NCBI RefSeq assembly: GCF_000621485.1
Contig: NZ_KK211287.1
Coordinates: 158,427 to 222,426 of the forward strand
Direction of reading: 5' to 3'
DNA length: 64,000 nt
From: Alkaliphilus transvaalensis ATCC 700919
GTDB lineage: Bacteria; Bacillota; Clostridia; Peptostreptococcales; Natronincolaceae
Positions 43,977 through 54,703 of the stretch are shown here, in pieces. The notes under the pieces were generated by a model, which did not search any database, was not told where the DNA came from, and worked only from the letters and a program-made list of their open reading frames with translations. Numbering within the stretch: the stretch's first letter is position 1; every line of letters starts with the position of its first letter. Position numbers and translations under genes: made by a program.

Positions 43977-45092
43977 ATGAGAACATTGCAGAAAACTTTA
44001 TTAGTAATCATTCTGGCAATAGGATCAGTTGATTTCTTGTCTCAACTAGCAGATTATCAACATATAAGTTTCTGGCTATATATATTTGCCTTTATTATTG
44101 GAAGTATGGTGACTGGTTTTCTAATGCACTATTACTCCCATATCTCTATTATTGCTTTAGCATTGTGTTTAATAGGCGTCATCCAAGGAGGTTATTTACT
44201 TAACCCTTCCCCCAAAATTTACTTATACTTTAGGGCTATTCATGGCCTTCTACTTTCAACTATTTTGACTACAGTGGTCAGCTGGCTTTGTAATTTAGTA
44301 GAGAAGGAAAACTTTTTAAGTCTTTGTAAGTTTTTTGTTCCTGTACCACTGTTTGCCCTGTTTGTATTACCCCTTCATCAAGCTATTACCCCCATGGCAG
44401 CCTTCCACTGGGTATTATTTGTTTTGATGTTTTCCTACTTTTTTATTGGGGTCCTCTGTCTACTTTTAATGGATTATTTATCAGAGTTAAATAAACGGGT
44501 ATCGACAATTACCTATAACAAAGTTACAGAAATCTTATCAACCCCAACGCTGTATTATTATTATATAGCTGTGCTAGTCTGTGGTTATACTTTTGCAACT
44601 CTATCTCTACTAATACTTAAGACAGAGATTTATTCTATTGAATCTTCTCAGTTGAATCTCTTAGGAGTTCTATTAATTAGTTTAACCTTAACTTTTTTAA
44701 CCAAATTAGGTGGTATTGGTCAACATTTAGGTGATATGAAAAGTATCTTAATGGGGCTACTCCTTATGGCCTTTGGTCTAGGCTTACTACCCCTCATTAA
44801 AGAATCTACCCTACTCTTTGTTCCCATGATCTTATGGGGACTCTCACTGGGGATATTATTACCTAGTATCCTTGGGGGACTTTCATTACATGTTACTCCT
44901 TCAAAACAAGGTTTTATTATAGGTATATTACATTTTCTGCTATTAATAGGATATTCTGTTGGGGTCGCTATTACTCTTCAGCTCAATAGCCACCTATACT
45001 ATCCTCATTTTATTAATAGTTTATTAATAATCAGTACTAGCATCTTTTTTATAAGAAAAATCCACCAACAAGCAGAATCTTATAAAATGTAA
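43977..45092 (+). CDS. MFS-type membrane transporter
   Basis: A 371-residue protein with about 11-12 hydrophobic helices in the MFS pattern, but without strong signature motifs; the loop after helix 2 is not the usual GxxxDRxGRR. GGAGGT precedes the ATG. It stands alone between fba and a terminator. The substrate is unknown. Confidence 0.75.
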   Translation: MRTLQKTLLVIILAIGSVDFLSQLADYQHISFWLYIFAFIIGSMVTGFLMHYYSHISIIALALCLIGVIQGGYLLNPSPKIYLYFRAIHGLLLSTILTTVVSWLCNLVEKENFLSLCKFFVPVPLFALFVLPLHQAITPMAAFHWVLFVLMFSYFFIGVLCLLLMDYLSELNKRVSTITYNKVTEILSTPTLYYYYIAVLVCGYTFATLSLLILKTEIYSIESSQLNLLGVLLISLTLTFLTKLGGIGQHLGDMKSILMGLLLMAFGLGLLPLIKESTLLFVPMILWGLSLGILLPSILGGLSLHVTPSKQGFIIGILHFLLLIGYSVGVAITLQLNSHLYYPHFINSLLIISTSIFFIRKIHQQAESYKM

Positions 45093-45095
45093 TAC

Positions 45096-45144
45096 AAAGC
45101 CCTTTAGAAGGTCCTTCTGTTAAGAAAGTCTTCTAAAGGGCTTT
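45096..45144. terminator. Terminator of the MFS gene
   Basis: A 15-bp perfect stem (arm AAAGCCCTTTAGAAG) with a 19-base loop. It can serve both the plus-strand gene before it and minus-strand reading from 45257. Confidence 0.7.
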
Positions 45145-45168
45145 AATATAATTGTGTCATTTTTGATC

Positions 45169-45264
45169 TTTTCTCTATTAATAATATTACTTTTCTCTAT
45201 TAATATTACTTTTCTCTATTAATATTACTTTTCTCTATTAATATTACTTTTCTCTATTAATAGA
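45169..45264. repeat. 19-bp tandem repeat
   Basis: The unit TTTTCTCTATTAATATTAC starts at 45191, 45210 and 45229, with partial or altered units at 45169 and 45248. The last unit covers the stop codon of the methyltransferase gene. Slippage is the likely origin. Confidence 0.85.
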
Positions 45265-46411
45265 TTAACTTTTCAAAGGTAGGGTTAACCTTTAGTACCT
45301 TTTTTAATTCTTGGTATTGCTCCATTGCCTGCTTATTACCATAACTTACCTTTTCTGCCCGCAATAGTAGGTTTTTAGGCGTTTCTAAAGGTGAAATATA
45401 TTCAACAACTGATACCTTATATCCCTTCGCCTCTAATAATAATGCCCTTAACCCATCTGTTAAAACATCAGCCATTCTAGCCTTTAAAATACCGTGCTTT
45501 AATATTGGTTGTAGTGGCTCATACTGATATTGGCTTAAAACTTCTTTTTGGCAACAAGGTACAGAAACAATTGCTCGTGCGTTACATCTTACACCTAAGG
45601 CCAATGCCATATCTGTAGCAGTGTCGCAGGCATGAAGACTGATCACTAAGTGAATATCTCTGTCTGGAATATAATTTTTAATATCTTCTTTAAAGAAGGA
45701 CATATTTCGATATTTTAAATTCTCTGCCATCTTCTTTGAAGATTCGATTACTCCCTCTGAGTAGTCTAACCCAATAAAATGACACTTTTTCTTTAAAACT
45801 TCCGTTAAATAATAGTTTAGGACAAAGCTTAAATATGACTTTCCACAACCACAATCTAATATATTAATTTCTTCAACATCTTCTAACCCCTTTAATAGGT
45901 CCTCGATTAGCTCGACAAAATGATCAATTTGGTTGTACTTACGAATCATATCATTTTTAACTTTACCTTCTTTACTTAAAATACCAATTTCCTTAAGTAA
46001 AGGATTTGCTCTGCCTACTTTGATTAAGTAGTCCCTGTTACCAATTTGAGAAGTTGTTACCTTCTCTAGGGGCTCTTTAATCTCTTTGTCCTCATATTTT
46101 ATTTTTACATTTTTATGATCACCTTCAATAACAATGGTTGTTCCCCGCTCTACATATCTAATTTCCACTGCATCATATTGCTCTGCAATATCACACAGCT
46201 GGTCAGTAATTTCTTGAGGTTTTAGTATCTTTGTAACACCATTAAAATTAAAGTTTATCCCTTCATCCTTAGGAGACCCTTTTCCTTTAAACTTTTTCGT
46301 CCCAGAGGTACAAGTAATATCAAGGTTTTCAAAAAGTAGATAATTTTCCTTTAACCTTTCTTCTAAGCCTGTTAAGAAAAGCTTTAACTTCATTATGTTT
46401 TGTTTTTTCAT
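45257..46411 (-). CDS. SAM-dependent methyltransferase (Methyltransf_32-like)
   Basis: A 384-residue protein. The N-terminal 150 residues are unassigned; the C-terminal part has NILDCGCGKSYLSFVLNYYL and FIGLDYSEGVIESSKK of a Rossmann methyltransferase, LVISLHACDTATDMALALG, and a later VPCCQKE. This fits methyltransferase domain 32 proteins, some of which act on glutathione-like or RNA substrates. The target is unknown. Its 3' end lies in the tandem repeat. Confidence 0.8.
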   Translation of the reverse strand: MKKQNIMKLKLFLTGLEERLKENYLLFENLDITCTSGTKKFKGKGSPKDEGINFNFNGVTKILKPQEITDQLCDIAEQYDAVEIRYVERGTTIVIEGDHKNVKIKYEDKEIKEPLEKVTTSQIGNRDYLIKVGRANPLLKEIGILSKEGKVKNDMIRKYNQIDHFVELIEDLLKGLEDVEEINILDCGCGKSYLSFVLNYYLTEVLKKKCHFIGLDYSEGVIESSKKMAENLKYRNMSFFKEDIKNYIPDRDIHLVISLHACDTATDMALALGVRCNARAIVSVPCCQKEVLSQYQYEPLQPILKHGILKARMADVLTDGLRALLLEAKGYKVSVVEYISPLETPKNLLLRAEKVSYGNKQAMEQYQELKKVLKVNPTFEKLIY

Positions 46412-46531
46412 CTTCTATTCCATTCCTTTGTTTTGTTAATTGAGGAAAGATCGTTTTTAATTTTGCACAAATTTTAATATAAATTCACGTTATGGTCTTA
46501 TGCCATTTCCTCAATTATGTTTATTTTATTA

Positions 46532-47221
46532 TTATATTAATTTCATTAAGTCAAAATCTAAATAATCGCAGGAAACCAAATGATATTCAACATTATTATG
46601 AAGACCAGTTATCCCTGCCTTATAGGAGTCTTCCCCATGTAAGTGACCATATACTACCTTTTCCACTCGAAACTCCTCTAAAATTTCTGTAAAAAGGGAG
46701 GGTTCAAAGTGATCATTTGTTGGTGGGTAATGGAGCATAACAATTAATTTGCTATAACCAGCCTTTTGAGCCATATCTAAAGAAGCCCTTAGCCGTTGTC
46801 CTTCCCTTAGGTAGAGTTTATTGTCTTGTTCTGTAAATTTAAAGGGATTAGGACAAGTCCAACCTCTCGTACCGCATATGGCATAATCTTCATAGGTATA
46901 ATAGTTATTTTGCATAAAGTCTAGGTTATCAAATAGCTGGTTTAACTTTTTAATGGATGCCCACCAATAGTCGTGGTTTCCTCTAATGAGGATCTTTCTG
47001 CCAGGTAATCGATGAATCCATTCTAAATCAACCATGGCCTCCTCCATTTTCATTGCCCAAGAAATATCTCCAGCAATGAGAACAGTATCTTCTTCTGTAA
47101 CCTGTTCTAGCCAATTCTTTTGTATTTTTTCATAGTGAAAAAGCCAATGTTCACCGAACACATCCATTGGCTTATCTACACTACCACTCAAATGTAAATC
47201 TGCTATTGCATATAACGCCAT
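46532..47221 (-). CDS. Metallophosphoesterase
   Basis: A 229-residue calcineurin-like phosphoesterase with the metal motifs in order: DLHLSG (about 8), GDISWA, GNHDYWW, HYPP and GHLHGED. It hydrolyses phosphate esters in the cytosol; the substrate is not evident. It lies between the alarmone synthetase and methyltransferase genes. Confidence 0.9.
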   Translation of the reverse strand: MALYAIADLHLSGSVDKPMDVFGEHWLFHYEKIQKNWLEQVTEEDTVLIAGDISWAMKMEEAMVDLEWIHRLPGRKILIRGNHDYWWASIKKLNQLFDNLDFMQNNYYTYEDYAICGTRGWTCPNPFKFTEQDNKLYLREGQRLRASLDMAQKAGYSKLIVMLHYPPTNDHFEPSLFTEILEEFRVEKVVYGHLHGEDSYKAGITGLHNNVEYHLVSCDYLDFDLMKLI

Positions 47222-47270
47222 CTTTCTTTTCTCCTATGTTTCCAATGTTCGAGATCTAGAATACTAATAG

Positions 47271-48074
47271 CTATTCGTACATTTCATATTTTTCGCTATA
47301 GTAGTTTATTTCCTGAGAAAGTTTTTTTAAAGAGCGAATATCCCCTTTATCCCAAAGCTGGTTAAATCGCTCTTGAAATTCTGAGGCTTCTTTAGCTTTC
47401 CCTAATAGATACAACACCTGTATATTTCTTAATATGTTGGAAACTGTATTAGATTTAACCTCAAACATTTTTTGTGCCTGTCTAATCTCATGCCTAATTT
47501 CAGACATCTCTTGATCTAGTTGAAAAGCTGCATCTGCTGCCTTCTTCAACCGATCATTAATATGTTCAGGTATGTTATGCTTATATTTATATTTTAATGA
47601 GTGTTCAATCGTTCCCCAAAAGTTCATAGCTAGAGTTCTAATTTGAATCTCTACTAATATTTTTCTTGGCCCCATTGCCGTTTGGATGGGATATCTAATG
47701 ACAACATGATAGCTTCTATATCCACTTTCCTTATAGTTGGTTATGTAGTCCTTTTCTGAATGAATTTCTAAGTCGTGTCCATCCCGCTCTCTTATGTAGT
47801 CTACAACGGTATAGATATCTTCTACAAACTGACACATAATTCTAATACCTGCAATATCCTCAATTTTATCTTCAAATTCATTCATATCGATTTCTAATTT
47901 CTTAGCTTTTTCTAAAATACTCGATATCTTCTTGACTCTCCCTGTTACAAATTCGATGGGTGAATATTCTCCAAGTTTTGTAAGTTCATTTCTAATACTC
48001 TTAAATTTAACCTTTAGTTCTTCAACTGCATGTTCGTATGGTATAAGTACTTTTTTCCATTCTATGTACTGCAT
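47271..48074 (-). CDS. RelQ/YjbM-like (p)ppGpp synthetase
   Basis: A 267-residue small alarmone synthetase. It carries the RelA/SpoT synthetase fold: GRVKKISSILEKAKK, DIAGIRIMCQFVEDIY, NYKESGYRSYHVVIRYP and the Gly-rich VEIQIRTLAMNFWGTIEHSL. No hydrolase, TGS or ACT domains are present. It makes (p)ppGpp from GTP or GDP and ATP. The helical C-terminus is longer than usual. Confidence 0.92.
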   Translation of the reverse strand: MQYIEWKKVLIPYEHAVEELKVKFKSIRNELTKLGEYSPIEFVTGRVKKISSILEKAKKLEIDMNEFEDKIEDIAGIRIMCQFVEDIYTVVDYIRERDGHDLEIHSEKDYITNYKESGYRSYHVVIRYPIQTAMGPRKILVEIQIRTLAMNFWGTIEHSLKYKYKHNIPEHINDRLKKAADAAFQLDQEMSEIRHEIRQAQKMFEVKSNTVSNILRNIQVLYLLGKAKEASEFQERFNQLWDKGDIRSLKKLSQEINYYSEKYEMYE

Positions 48075-48260
48075 TCAATCACCCCGCTACCCAATTAAAA
48101 CTTAGTTTTTACATGTTATTTTACTTCATACATTTTTATTATACCACTAAATCGTCCTACAGGGTAATGGATTATCGTCCTCATTATTAATATCTATTAA
48201 ATTTCTCCCTTTTATACTAACAAAGGTAGAAAGAACAAATTACTACATCTTTTTTTTATA

Positions 48261-48298
48261 AAAAAACTGCTGGCAAGGTTATCTTAACAGCAGTTTTT
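48261..48298 (-). terminator. Terminator of gapA
   Basis: AAAACTGCTG/CAGCAGTTTT stem followed by TTTATAAAAAA on the minus strand. Between it and the gapA stop lie four units of ATTATTTTT (48320-48358), a simple repeat. Confidence 0.75.
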
Positions 48299-48350
48299 GG
48301 GAATTAATTTATATTGTTTTATATTATTTTTATTATTTTTATTATTTTTA

Positions 48351-49720
<1,370 letters not shown>

Positions 49721-49945
49721 ATGAAAACGATTACAATAAAATACTGCACAAGCTGAGGTTATTTACCAAAGGCCTTGGACTTGGCTGAAAACATCCTCAA
49801 AACCTTTAAAAATGAGGTTGCTAACCTAATGCTTATTCCATCTACCGGTGGTGTCTTTGAGGTAACTTCCAATAACAAGTTACTTTTCTCTAAAAAGGAT
49901 GCAGGTCGTTTCCCATCCTTTAATGAGTTAGAAGAACACCTTTAA
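49721..49945 (+). CDS. SelW-like Rdx selenoprotein (UGA = Sec)
   Basis: Reading the TGA at 49754-49756 as selenocysteine gives a 74-residue protein starting MKTIKTIKYC-like (exactly TIKYCTSU, then GYLPKALDLAENIL). CxxU at residues 9-12 sits in the loop after the first strand of a thioredoxin-like fold, and GGVFEV with a late FPSF match the small SelW/Rdx family. AGGAGGG precedes the ATG. A stem TGAGG/CCTCA encloses CCAA-loop-TTGG starting 10 bases after UGA, as expected of a bacterial SECIS. A thiol-selenol redox role is inferred from the family. Confidence 0.9.
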
Positions 49946-49964
49946 ATAAAGTAATTCACGTTTT

Positions 49965-50013
49965 AAGGAGATAGATCTAACTAAGATCATTATCATTAGT
50001 TGTCTATCTCCTT
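49965..50013. terminator. Hairpin after the SelW-like gene
   Basis: AAGGAGATAGA/TCTATCTCCTT, an 11-bp stem lying between convergent genes. No long T run on either side, so termination strength is uncertain. Confidence 0.55.
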
Positions 50014-50050
50014 CTTACTGGGAAAAATCTATAAATTCATTTATATCCTT

Positions 50051-50995
50051 TTATTTAAAGGCTTTTCCATGTAAATAGTGATATTTTTTCCCTTGAAATG
50101 TTCCTCGTTCCCACATCTTTTCATGAATCTCGTCTCTAATTTTCCACCAGCTCATATTCCAATTAACAAAGAGGGCATTTTCCTCTGGTGCTCTTCCGAT
50201 TAACCTTTGTACCACCATTTTAGGGTCTAAATATTCTAAAAAGGTAATTACCCGTTCTTGATATTCCTCTACAGGTATTAACTGAAATTCTTTATTTTGA
50301 TACATTTTACCCATAGCGGTGTCCTCCATTAGATATAAGGCATGGAGCTTTACCTGGTCTACTTGAAGGGCTGATAGAATTTTGGCATTTTCTATAACAT
50401 CATCTTGATTATCGTAGGGTAGATTTAAAATTAAATGGGTGCATACTTCAAACCCATATTTCTTAATCTCTAAAACTGCGCTAATAAATTCTGCTAAAGT
50501 ATGGCCTCTGTTGATTTTCTTTAATGAATGATAGTTGACGGTTTGTAGCCCCAACTCTATACTTATTTCTACATTAAACTCTTTTTTAATTTGATCTAGT
50601 ACCGTTAAATGTTCTTTGGAGATACAGTCGGGTCTAGTAGAAATACATAGTTCCACAATGTCTTCAATGATAGATTCCCGTAAATATGCCTCAAACTCCT
50701 CCACCCTTAGGTAGGTATTGCTATAATTTTGAAAATAGGCAATAAATTTATTTGCTTTATATCTTCTCCTGATATATTCCATATTCTTTTCTAACTGTTC
50801 TTTTGGTGAAATTTCATTTGATAGGGTTTCAAAGCCAGTACCCACCTCACCACAAAAGGTACAGCCCCCTCGCCCCACCTTTCCATCACGATTAGGACAA
50901 GTAACGGGTAGGTTAACAGGTAGCTTATAAACCTTTTCATTATATTTTTCCTTTAGGTATTCTGAATATGCCCTATAGGGCAACTTGTTCTCCAT
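50051..50995 (-). CDS. Radical SAM protein of the TIGR01212/YhcC type
   Basis: A 314-residue radical SAM enzyme with an unusual spacing of cluster cysteines, CPNRDGKVGRGGCTFC (about 30-45), typical of this family, and VEISIELGLQTVNYHSL. The function of the family is not established. Its ATG overlaps the 3' end of the MFS gene by 23 bases with AAGGAATG upstream, so the two are coupled. Confidence 0.88.
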   Translation of the reverse strand: MENKLPYRAYSEYLKEKYNEKVYKLPVNLPVTCPNRDGKVGRGGCTFCGEVGTGFETLSNEISPKEQLEKNMEYIRRRYKANKFIAYFQNYSNTYLRVEEFEAYLRESIIEDIVELCISTRPDCISKEHLTVLDQIKKEFNVEISIELGLQTVNYHSLKKINRGHTLAEFISAVLEIKKYGFEVCTHLILNLPYDNQDDVIENAKILSALQVDQVKLHALYLMEDTAMGKMYQNKEFQLIPVEEYQERVITFLEYLDPKMVVQRLIGRAPEENALFVNWNMSWWKIRDEIHEKMWERGTFQGKKYHYLHGKAFK

Positions 50996-52265
50996 TTAAA
51001 TCATTCCTTCTAGTGGTTTTTCCCTTCATGGCTAAGGTAGCTAAAAAGCTAACCAGAGCCATTACAGCCATAATGATAAATACCATTTGATATTGATTTG
51101 CAGAATAAACTGAAGCTCCATCTACCGTAGTCCCTTGCCATCCTAAATCTAAGATTACGCCCATTCCTAGACTTAATAATGAACCGCCAACAAATTCACC
51201 GACATTAATAATGGCAGCCGCACTACCTGCAAAGTTCTCATCATTTACCTCTTTAACATTGGTAAAGGCTAGTATGTGACAGATGGTACTGAATCCAATT
51301 AATAAAAATATAAAGGGAATCTGGTGTAAAGGGGGTTGTCCTCCCATAAAGGCCATATATCCCCAAATTGACAGATAAATAATCGTTGCAAAGCTTAGAA
51401 TTCGTTTAATTTCTCCCCTCAGATAATCAGAAACCTTCCCTACGATTGGTGCACCTATAATAAAGCCTATTGATACAAAGGATAAATACCCCGCAGCTTG
51501 GGTTTTACTGATGTGATATACATGCATTAAATAGGGCATACCCCATAGTCCAATTATCGCAGTTGTTGACCCCACCATAAAGAACATAATAGCAAAGGGC
51601 GGCCAAGTATAGGGGTTAGTAATAACTTCCTTTAATCCCTTCCAAATATTTTTATTCCCCTTAGGTTTAATCAAGACATCATAGCCCAATTCACTAGGAT
51701 GGTCCCTAACGATAAACCAAATGGCAATTGATATGATTACAGAAGTGATTCCCATTAGAAGAAAACTATTTCTCCATCCTATATTTAACACAACATAGGC
51801 TAAGGGGACGGTAGCTAAAAAAGCGCCAAAATTCCCAAAGAAGGATGTATATCCACTTAGTGTAGAATATTTTTCTGGTTTAAACCATATACTTTGGACC
51901 TTTAAAATGGAAATGATAATAACCGATGTACCGATCCCCACCAAAAACCTTGCAATATAAGCTACTAAGAGGCTATTGGCAAGGCCAAACATAATGCTAC
52001 CTATTCCTGTAAGTAGTGTACCCCAACTACATATTTTTCTTACCCCAATGGTATCAACCATAATCCCTACAGGTATCTGCATTAATGCATAGGCATAAAA
52101 GTTCATGGAGGTTAGGTTACCTAAGGTCTTACCTGTTAAACTTAAATCTCTAATGAGGTCATCTGCTACCACACCCATTGCCAGTCGATGAAAAAATACT
52201 GCCACAAAGGCAAGCACCAAGATTCCCCATATACTCCATTTCCTACGATGATAACTTTTGTCCAT
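50973..52265 (-). CDS. MFS transporter
   Basis: A 430-residue permease with 12 helices. The start RLAMGVVADDLIRDLSL and the loop DTIGVRKICSWG resemble the anion/phthalate or sugar-phosphate branch of MFS. FWFKPEKYSTLSGY-like segments occur in the middle. The substrate is unknown. It overlaps the radical SAM gene. Confidence 0.88.
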   Translation of the reverse strand: MDKSYHRRKWSIWGILVLAFVAVFFHRLAMGVVADDLIRDLSLTGKTLGNLTSMNFYAYALMQIPVGIMVDTIGVRKICSWGTLLTGIGSIMFGLANSLLVAYIARFLVGIGTSVIIISILKVQSIWFKPEKYSTLSGYTSFFGNFGAFLATVPLAYVVLNIGWRNSFLLMGITSVIISIAIWFIVRDHPSELGYDVLIKPKGNKNIWKGLKEVITNPYTWPPFAIMFFMVGSTTAIIGLWGMPYLMHVYHISKTQAAGYLSFVSIGFIIGAPIVGKVSDYLRGEIKRILSFATIIYLSIWGYMAFMGGQPPLHQIPFIFLLIGFSTICHILAFTNVKEVNDENFAGSAAAIINVGEFVGGSLLSLGMGVILDLGWQGTTVDGASVYSANQYQMVFIIMAVMALVSFLATLAMKGKTTRRNDLNGEQVAL

Positions 52266-52350
52266 TCAGATCCTCCTACCTTTTACTTATACTTTTTTCA
52301 TAAAGATAGAGACTTCTATTTAGAAAATAGAAATCTCTTTATCCATCATC

Positions 52351-52740
52351 TTATTCTGTTGGTATCACAGTAATGGTTATATTCTCCTTTAGTTTCTTGC
52401 TTAAACGTAATGTCATACTATTTTCTGGAAGTACCTCTTGAGATTCTCCCATCACAATTCTTTCTATATCGGCCTTTTTACAGTAATTAACAATGGTCTT
52501 TTCTACGTTTGATGATCTTAATACCGTCATTTCAGCATCAACTGACTTTGAAATATCAAATAAATATTCTAACGCTTCTCCTTCGTGGGAATTTCCGAGA
52601 ATGTTAAAACCCTCTGGAGCAACGTGTACAACAATTAATTCTCCCCCAAACTTTTCCCTTAACTCTACTCCAATTTTAATTAATCTTTCACATGTTTTTT
52701 GCTGTGTTACACATACCATTGTATTCCCTTTTGTTTGCAT
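52351..52740 (-). CDS. UspA-like nucleotide-binding protein
   Basis: A 129-residue protein with the universal stress protein/KdpD-Usp pattern: MVCVTQQKTCERLIKIG, ELIVVHVAPEG and IERIVMGES. It lacks the sensor and kinase parts of KdpD. A small stress or signalling role is the general expectation. Confidence 0.75.
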   Translation of the reverse strand: MQTKGNTMVCVTQQKTCERLIKIGVELREKFGGELIVVHVAPEGFNILGNSHEGEALEYLFDISKSVDAEMTVLRSSNVEKTIVNYCKKADIERIVMGESQEVLPENSMTLRLSKKLKENITITVIPTE

Positions 52741-52884
52741 TTTTAGGTGCCCCCTTCTATTCGCCTATACTTCTACCAAGTCCAAGCATGTAATTTGTGC
52801 TAAAAAAATTACTCCATTAATTCCATTATACTATACTTTTAATAGTATACTCAATTTACATATACTACTTCTATAGCTATTTTA

Positions 52885-54510
52885 TTACTGTAATATCTCT
52901 ATAATCTCTGCTGGTATCTCCCCAATACGCCAAACCGATACACCTTTAATACCATAGAATTTTCCTAGCCTCAACTTAGCTTCAATACTGGCTTTGTTTT
53001 CAAATCGTATCCAGTTCTCATGTCTATTTTCTACATCTAAATAATAGAATTGGGGTGTCATCGTTCTATAGTCAAATTCATAAATGCCTTGTCGCTCTGA
53101 GATAGAACGGTATATAGCGCTAAAGGCTGGAGTGTAGAAAGTTCTATTTCCGTCTTCTGTTCTTCTTATTTGCGTTCCCCCTGCCATTTGTAACCCCAAA
53201 ATTATCTTGTTGGCTTCAACACCTTCGTCTAATAAGTCTTTTAAAGCTTCATGAACTTTATTGAAGGGAGCTTGATCTGTTAAGGAACTAGTTGTTCTAG
53301 AATCGTGGTAATCATGGGCCATAAGAATAATCTCATCTGCTATTTCGCCGATACCCTTAAAGTCATAGCCATCATAGTAACCGATTACATTTCTTGGTTG
53401 AACTGCCACTGCCAGTGATAAGTTATAGGGTCTGAGGGCTATTTTTAGATTTCTTAAAAAATCTGTATAAGCATCTCGATATCCCCCATCTCCATTACGG
53501 ATATTCTCTAAGTCCATAACAATACCGCTAAACTCATATTCCAACAGACTTATTATGATTGATTCTATTAGCTTCTTCTGATTATCCTGATCATCCAGAA
53601 GTGAATAAATTAGTTGAGTCCTTGTATCTGTTAGCATCAATTTCCTATCAACTTGGTTTCCTTCAACAAACTGAAGGGCTTCTTGGTAAGCTGAAGGAAG
53701 TCTATGTAAGCTATCTTTACTATGTAATGTAAAACTAATCTCCCCTGTATCATTTTGATCTAGGGCACTCCATCCGAAGACCACTTCATCAAAATGTTTT
53801 GTAACTTCCAGTTGCTTAAATGAATCTATAGCATAAAAACCTGTCTTTTTTAGTTCTGTTTTTTGGTCTAAGAATCTCACCAACATTAATGCTGCCTCTG
53901 CTCTTGTGGCTGTTTGGTTCGGTCTAAAGGCCATCCCCGTTGCTGTTTGATACCCGTTTATGATCCCCTTTTCACTAGCCAGATGTATAAATATTTTGAA
54001 GTTCTCTGGAATATCTTCCTCGTCTATAAAAACCCCTTGTTTAATAGCTCCCGTTTCTAATGCTTCAAGGGGGATATTTAAGGCTCTAATAATCATCGTT
54101 GCCATTTCTTGTCTTGTAATAGGTGTATTAGGTTTAAGAATAAATTGATACTCCTCTGGCAACAATATTCCCTTTTCTACTGCCTTCTCAACATAATGAT
54201 AGGACCAATTGGAGGGCTTAACATCTTGAAAACTATTACTTCCAACATAAACTTCTATTTCTTCTCCTAGGGCTGCAATTAAGATTTTTGTAAATTCTTC
54301 TCTTGTGATGGGATTAGCTGGTTTAAAAGTGCCATCGGTATAGCCTTGAAATATGCCTAAATGCTGTAATAAATACAAGTCCTGCTTGTAATCTTTAATC
54401 CAATGGTTATCTATATCTGACAGGCTTACCATTTGTCCTATAGCACCTACAATACTGGTATTTGCCACCATCATTAACAATATCAAAAGAATGCTTACTT
54501 TTTTTCTCAT
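52885..54510 (-). CDS. SLH-domain protein with glycosyl hydrolase 18-like domain
   Basis: The start is the ATG at 54510 after AAGGGGG. The 541-residue product has a signal peptide (KVSILLILLMMVANTSIVGA), three SLH repeats (HWIKDYKQDLYLLQHLGIFQ ... TREEFTKILI; VEKAVEKGILL; ASEKGIINGYQ ... TRAEAALMLV) and a GH18-like barrel with FSGIVMDLENI carrying the catalytic Glu, as in YaaH/YdhD-type spore enzymes. It should be attached to the cell wall and act on peptidoglycan or chitin-like glycans. Confidence 0.9.
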   Translation of the reverse strand: MRKKVSILLILLMMVANTSIVGAIGQMVSLSDIDNHWIKDYKQDLYLLQHLGIFQGYTDGTFKPANPITREEFTKILIAALGEEIEVYVGSNSFQDVKPSNWSYHYVEKAVEKGILLPEEYQFILKPNTPITRQEMATMIIRALNIPLEALETGAIKQGVFIDEEDIPENFKIFIHLASEKGIINGYQTATGMAFRPNQTATRAEAALMLVRFLDQKTELKKTGFYAIDSFKQLEVTKHFDEVVFGWSALDQNDTGEISFTLHSKDSLHRLPSAYQEALQFVEGNQVDRKLMLTDTRTQLIYSLLDDQDNQKKLIESIIISLLEYEFSGIVMDLENIRNGDGGYRDAYTDFLRNLKIALRPYNLSLAVAVQPRNVIGYYDGYDFKGIGEIADEIILMAHDYHDSRTTSSLTDQAPFNKVHEALKDLLDEGVEANKIILGLQMAGGTQIRRTEDGNRTFYTPAFSAIYRSISERQGIYEFDYRTMTPQFYYLDVENRHENWIRFENKASIEAKLRLGKFYGIKGVSVWRIGEIPAEIIEILQ

Positions 54511-54664
54511 AATATCCCCCTTCATAATATCCTTCATTTACTAACTTTCTTTGTAATGCCATCCTCTTCATTATAACATATTACTTAGGTTCATTTAAAT
54601 TCTTCTCTCTAATTTTTACATTTCTCAATCGTCTCTAAGTCGTCTAACCCACCTTTTCTCCATG

Positions 54665-54696
54665 AAAAAACCCTGTGGATATACCACTGGGCTTTT
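54665..54696 (-). terminator. Terminator of the LysM gene
   Basis: AAGCCCAGTGG-TATAT-CCACAGGGTT followed by T4 on the minus strand. Confidence 0.8.
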
Positions 54697-54703
54697 CATT
54701 TAA

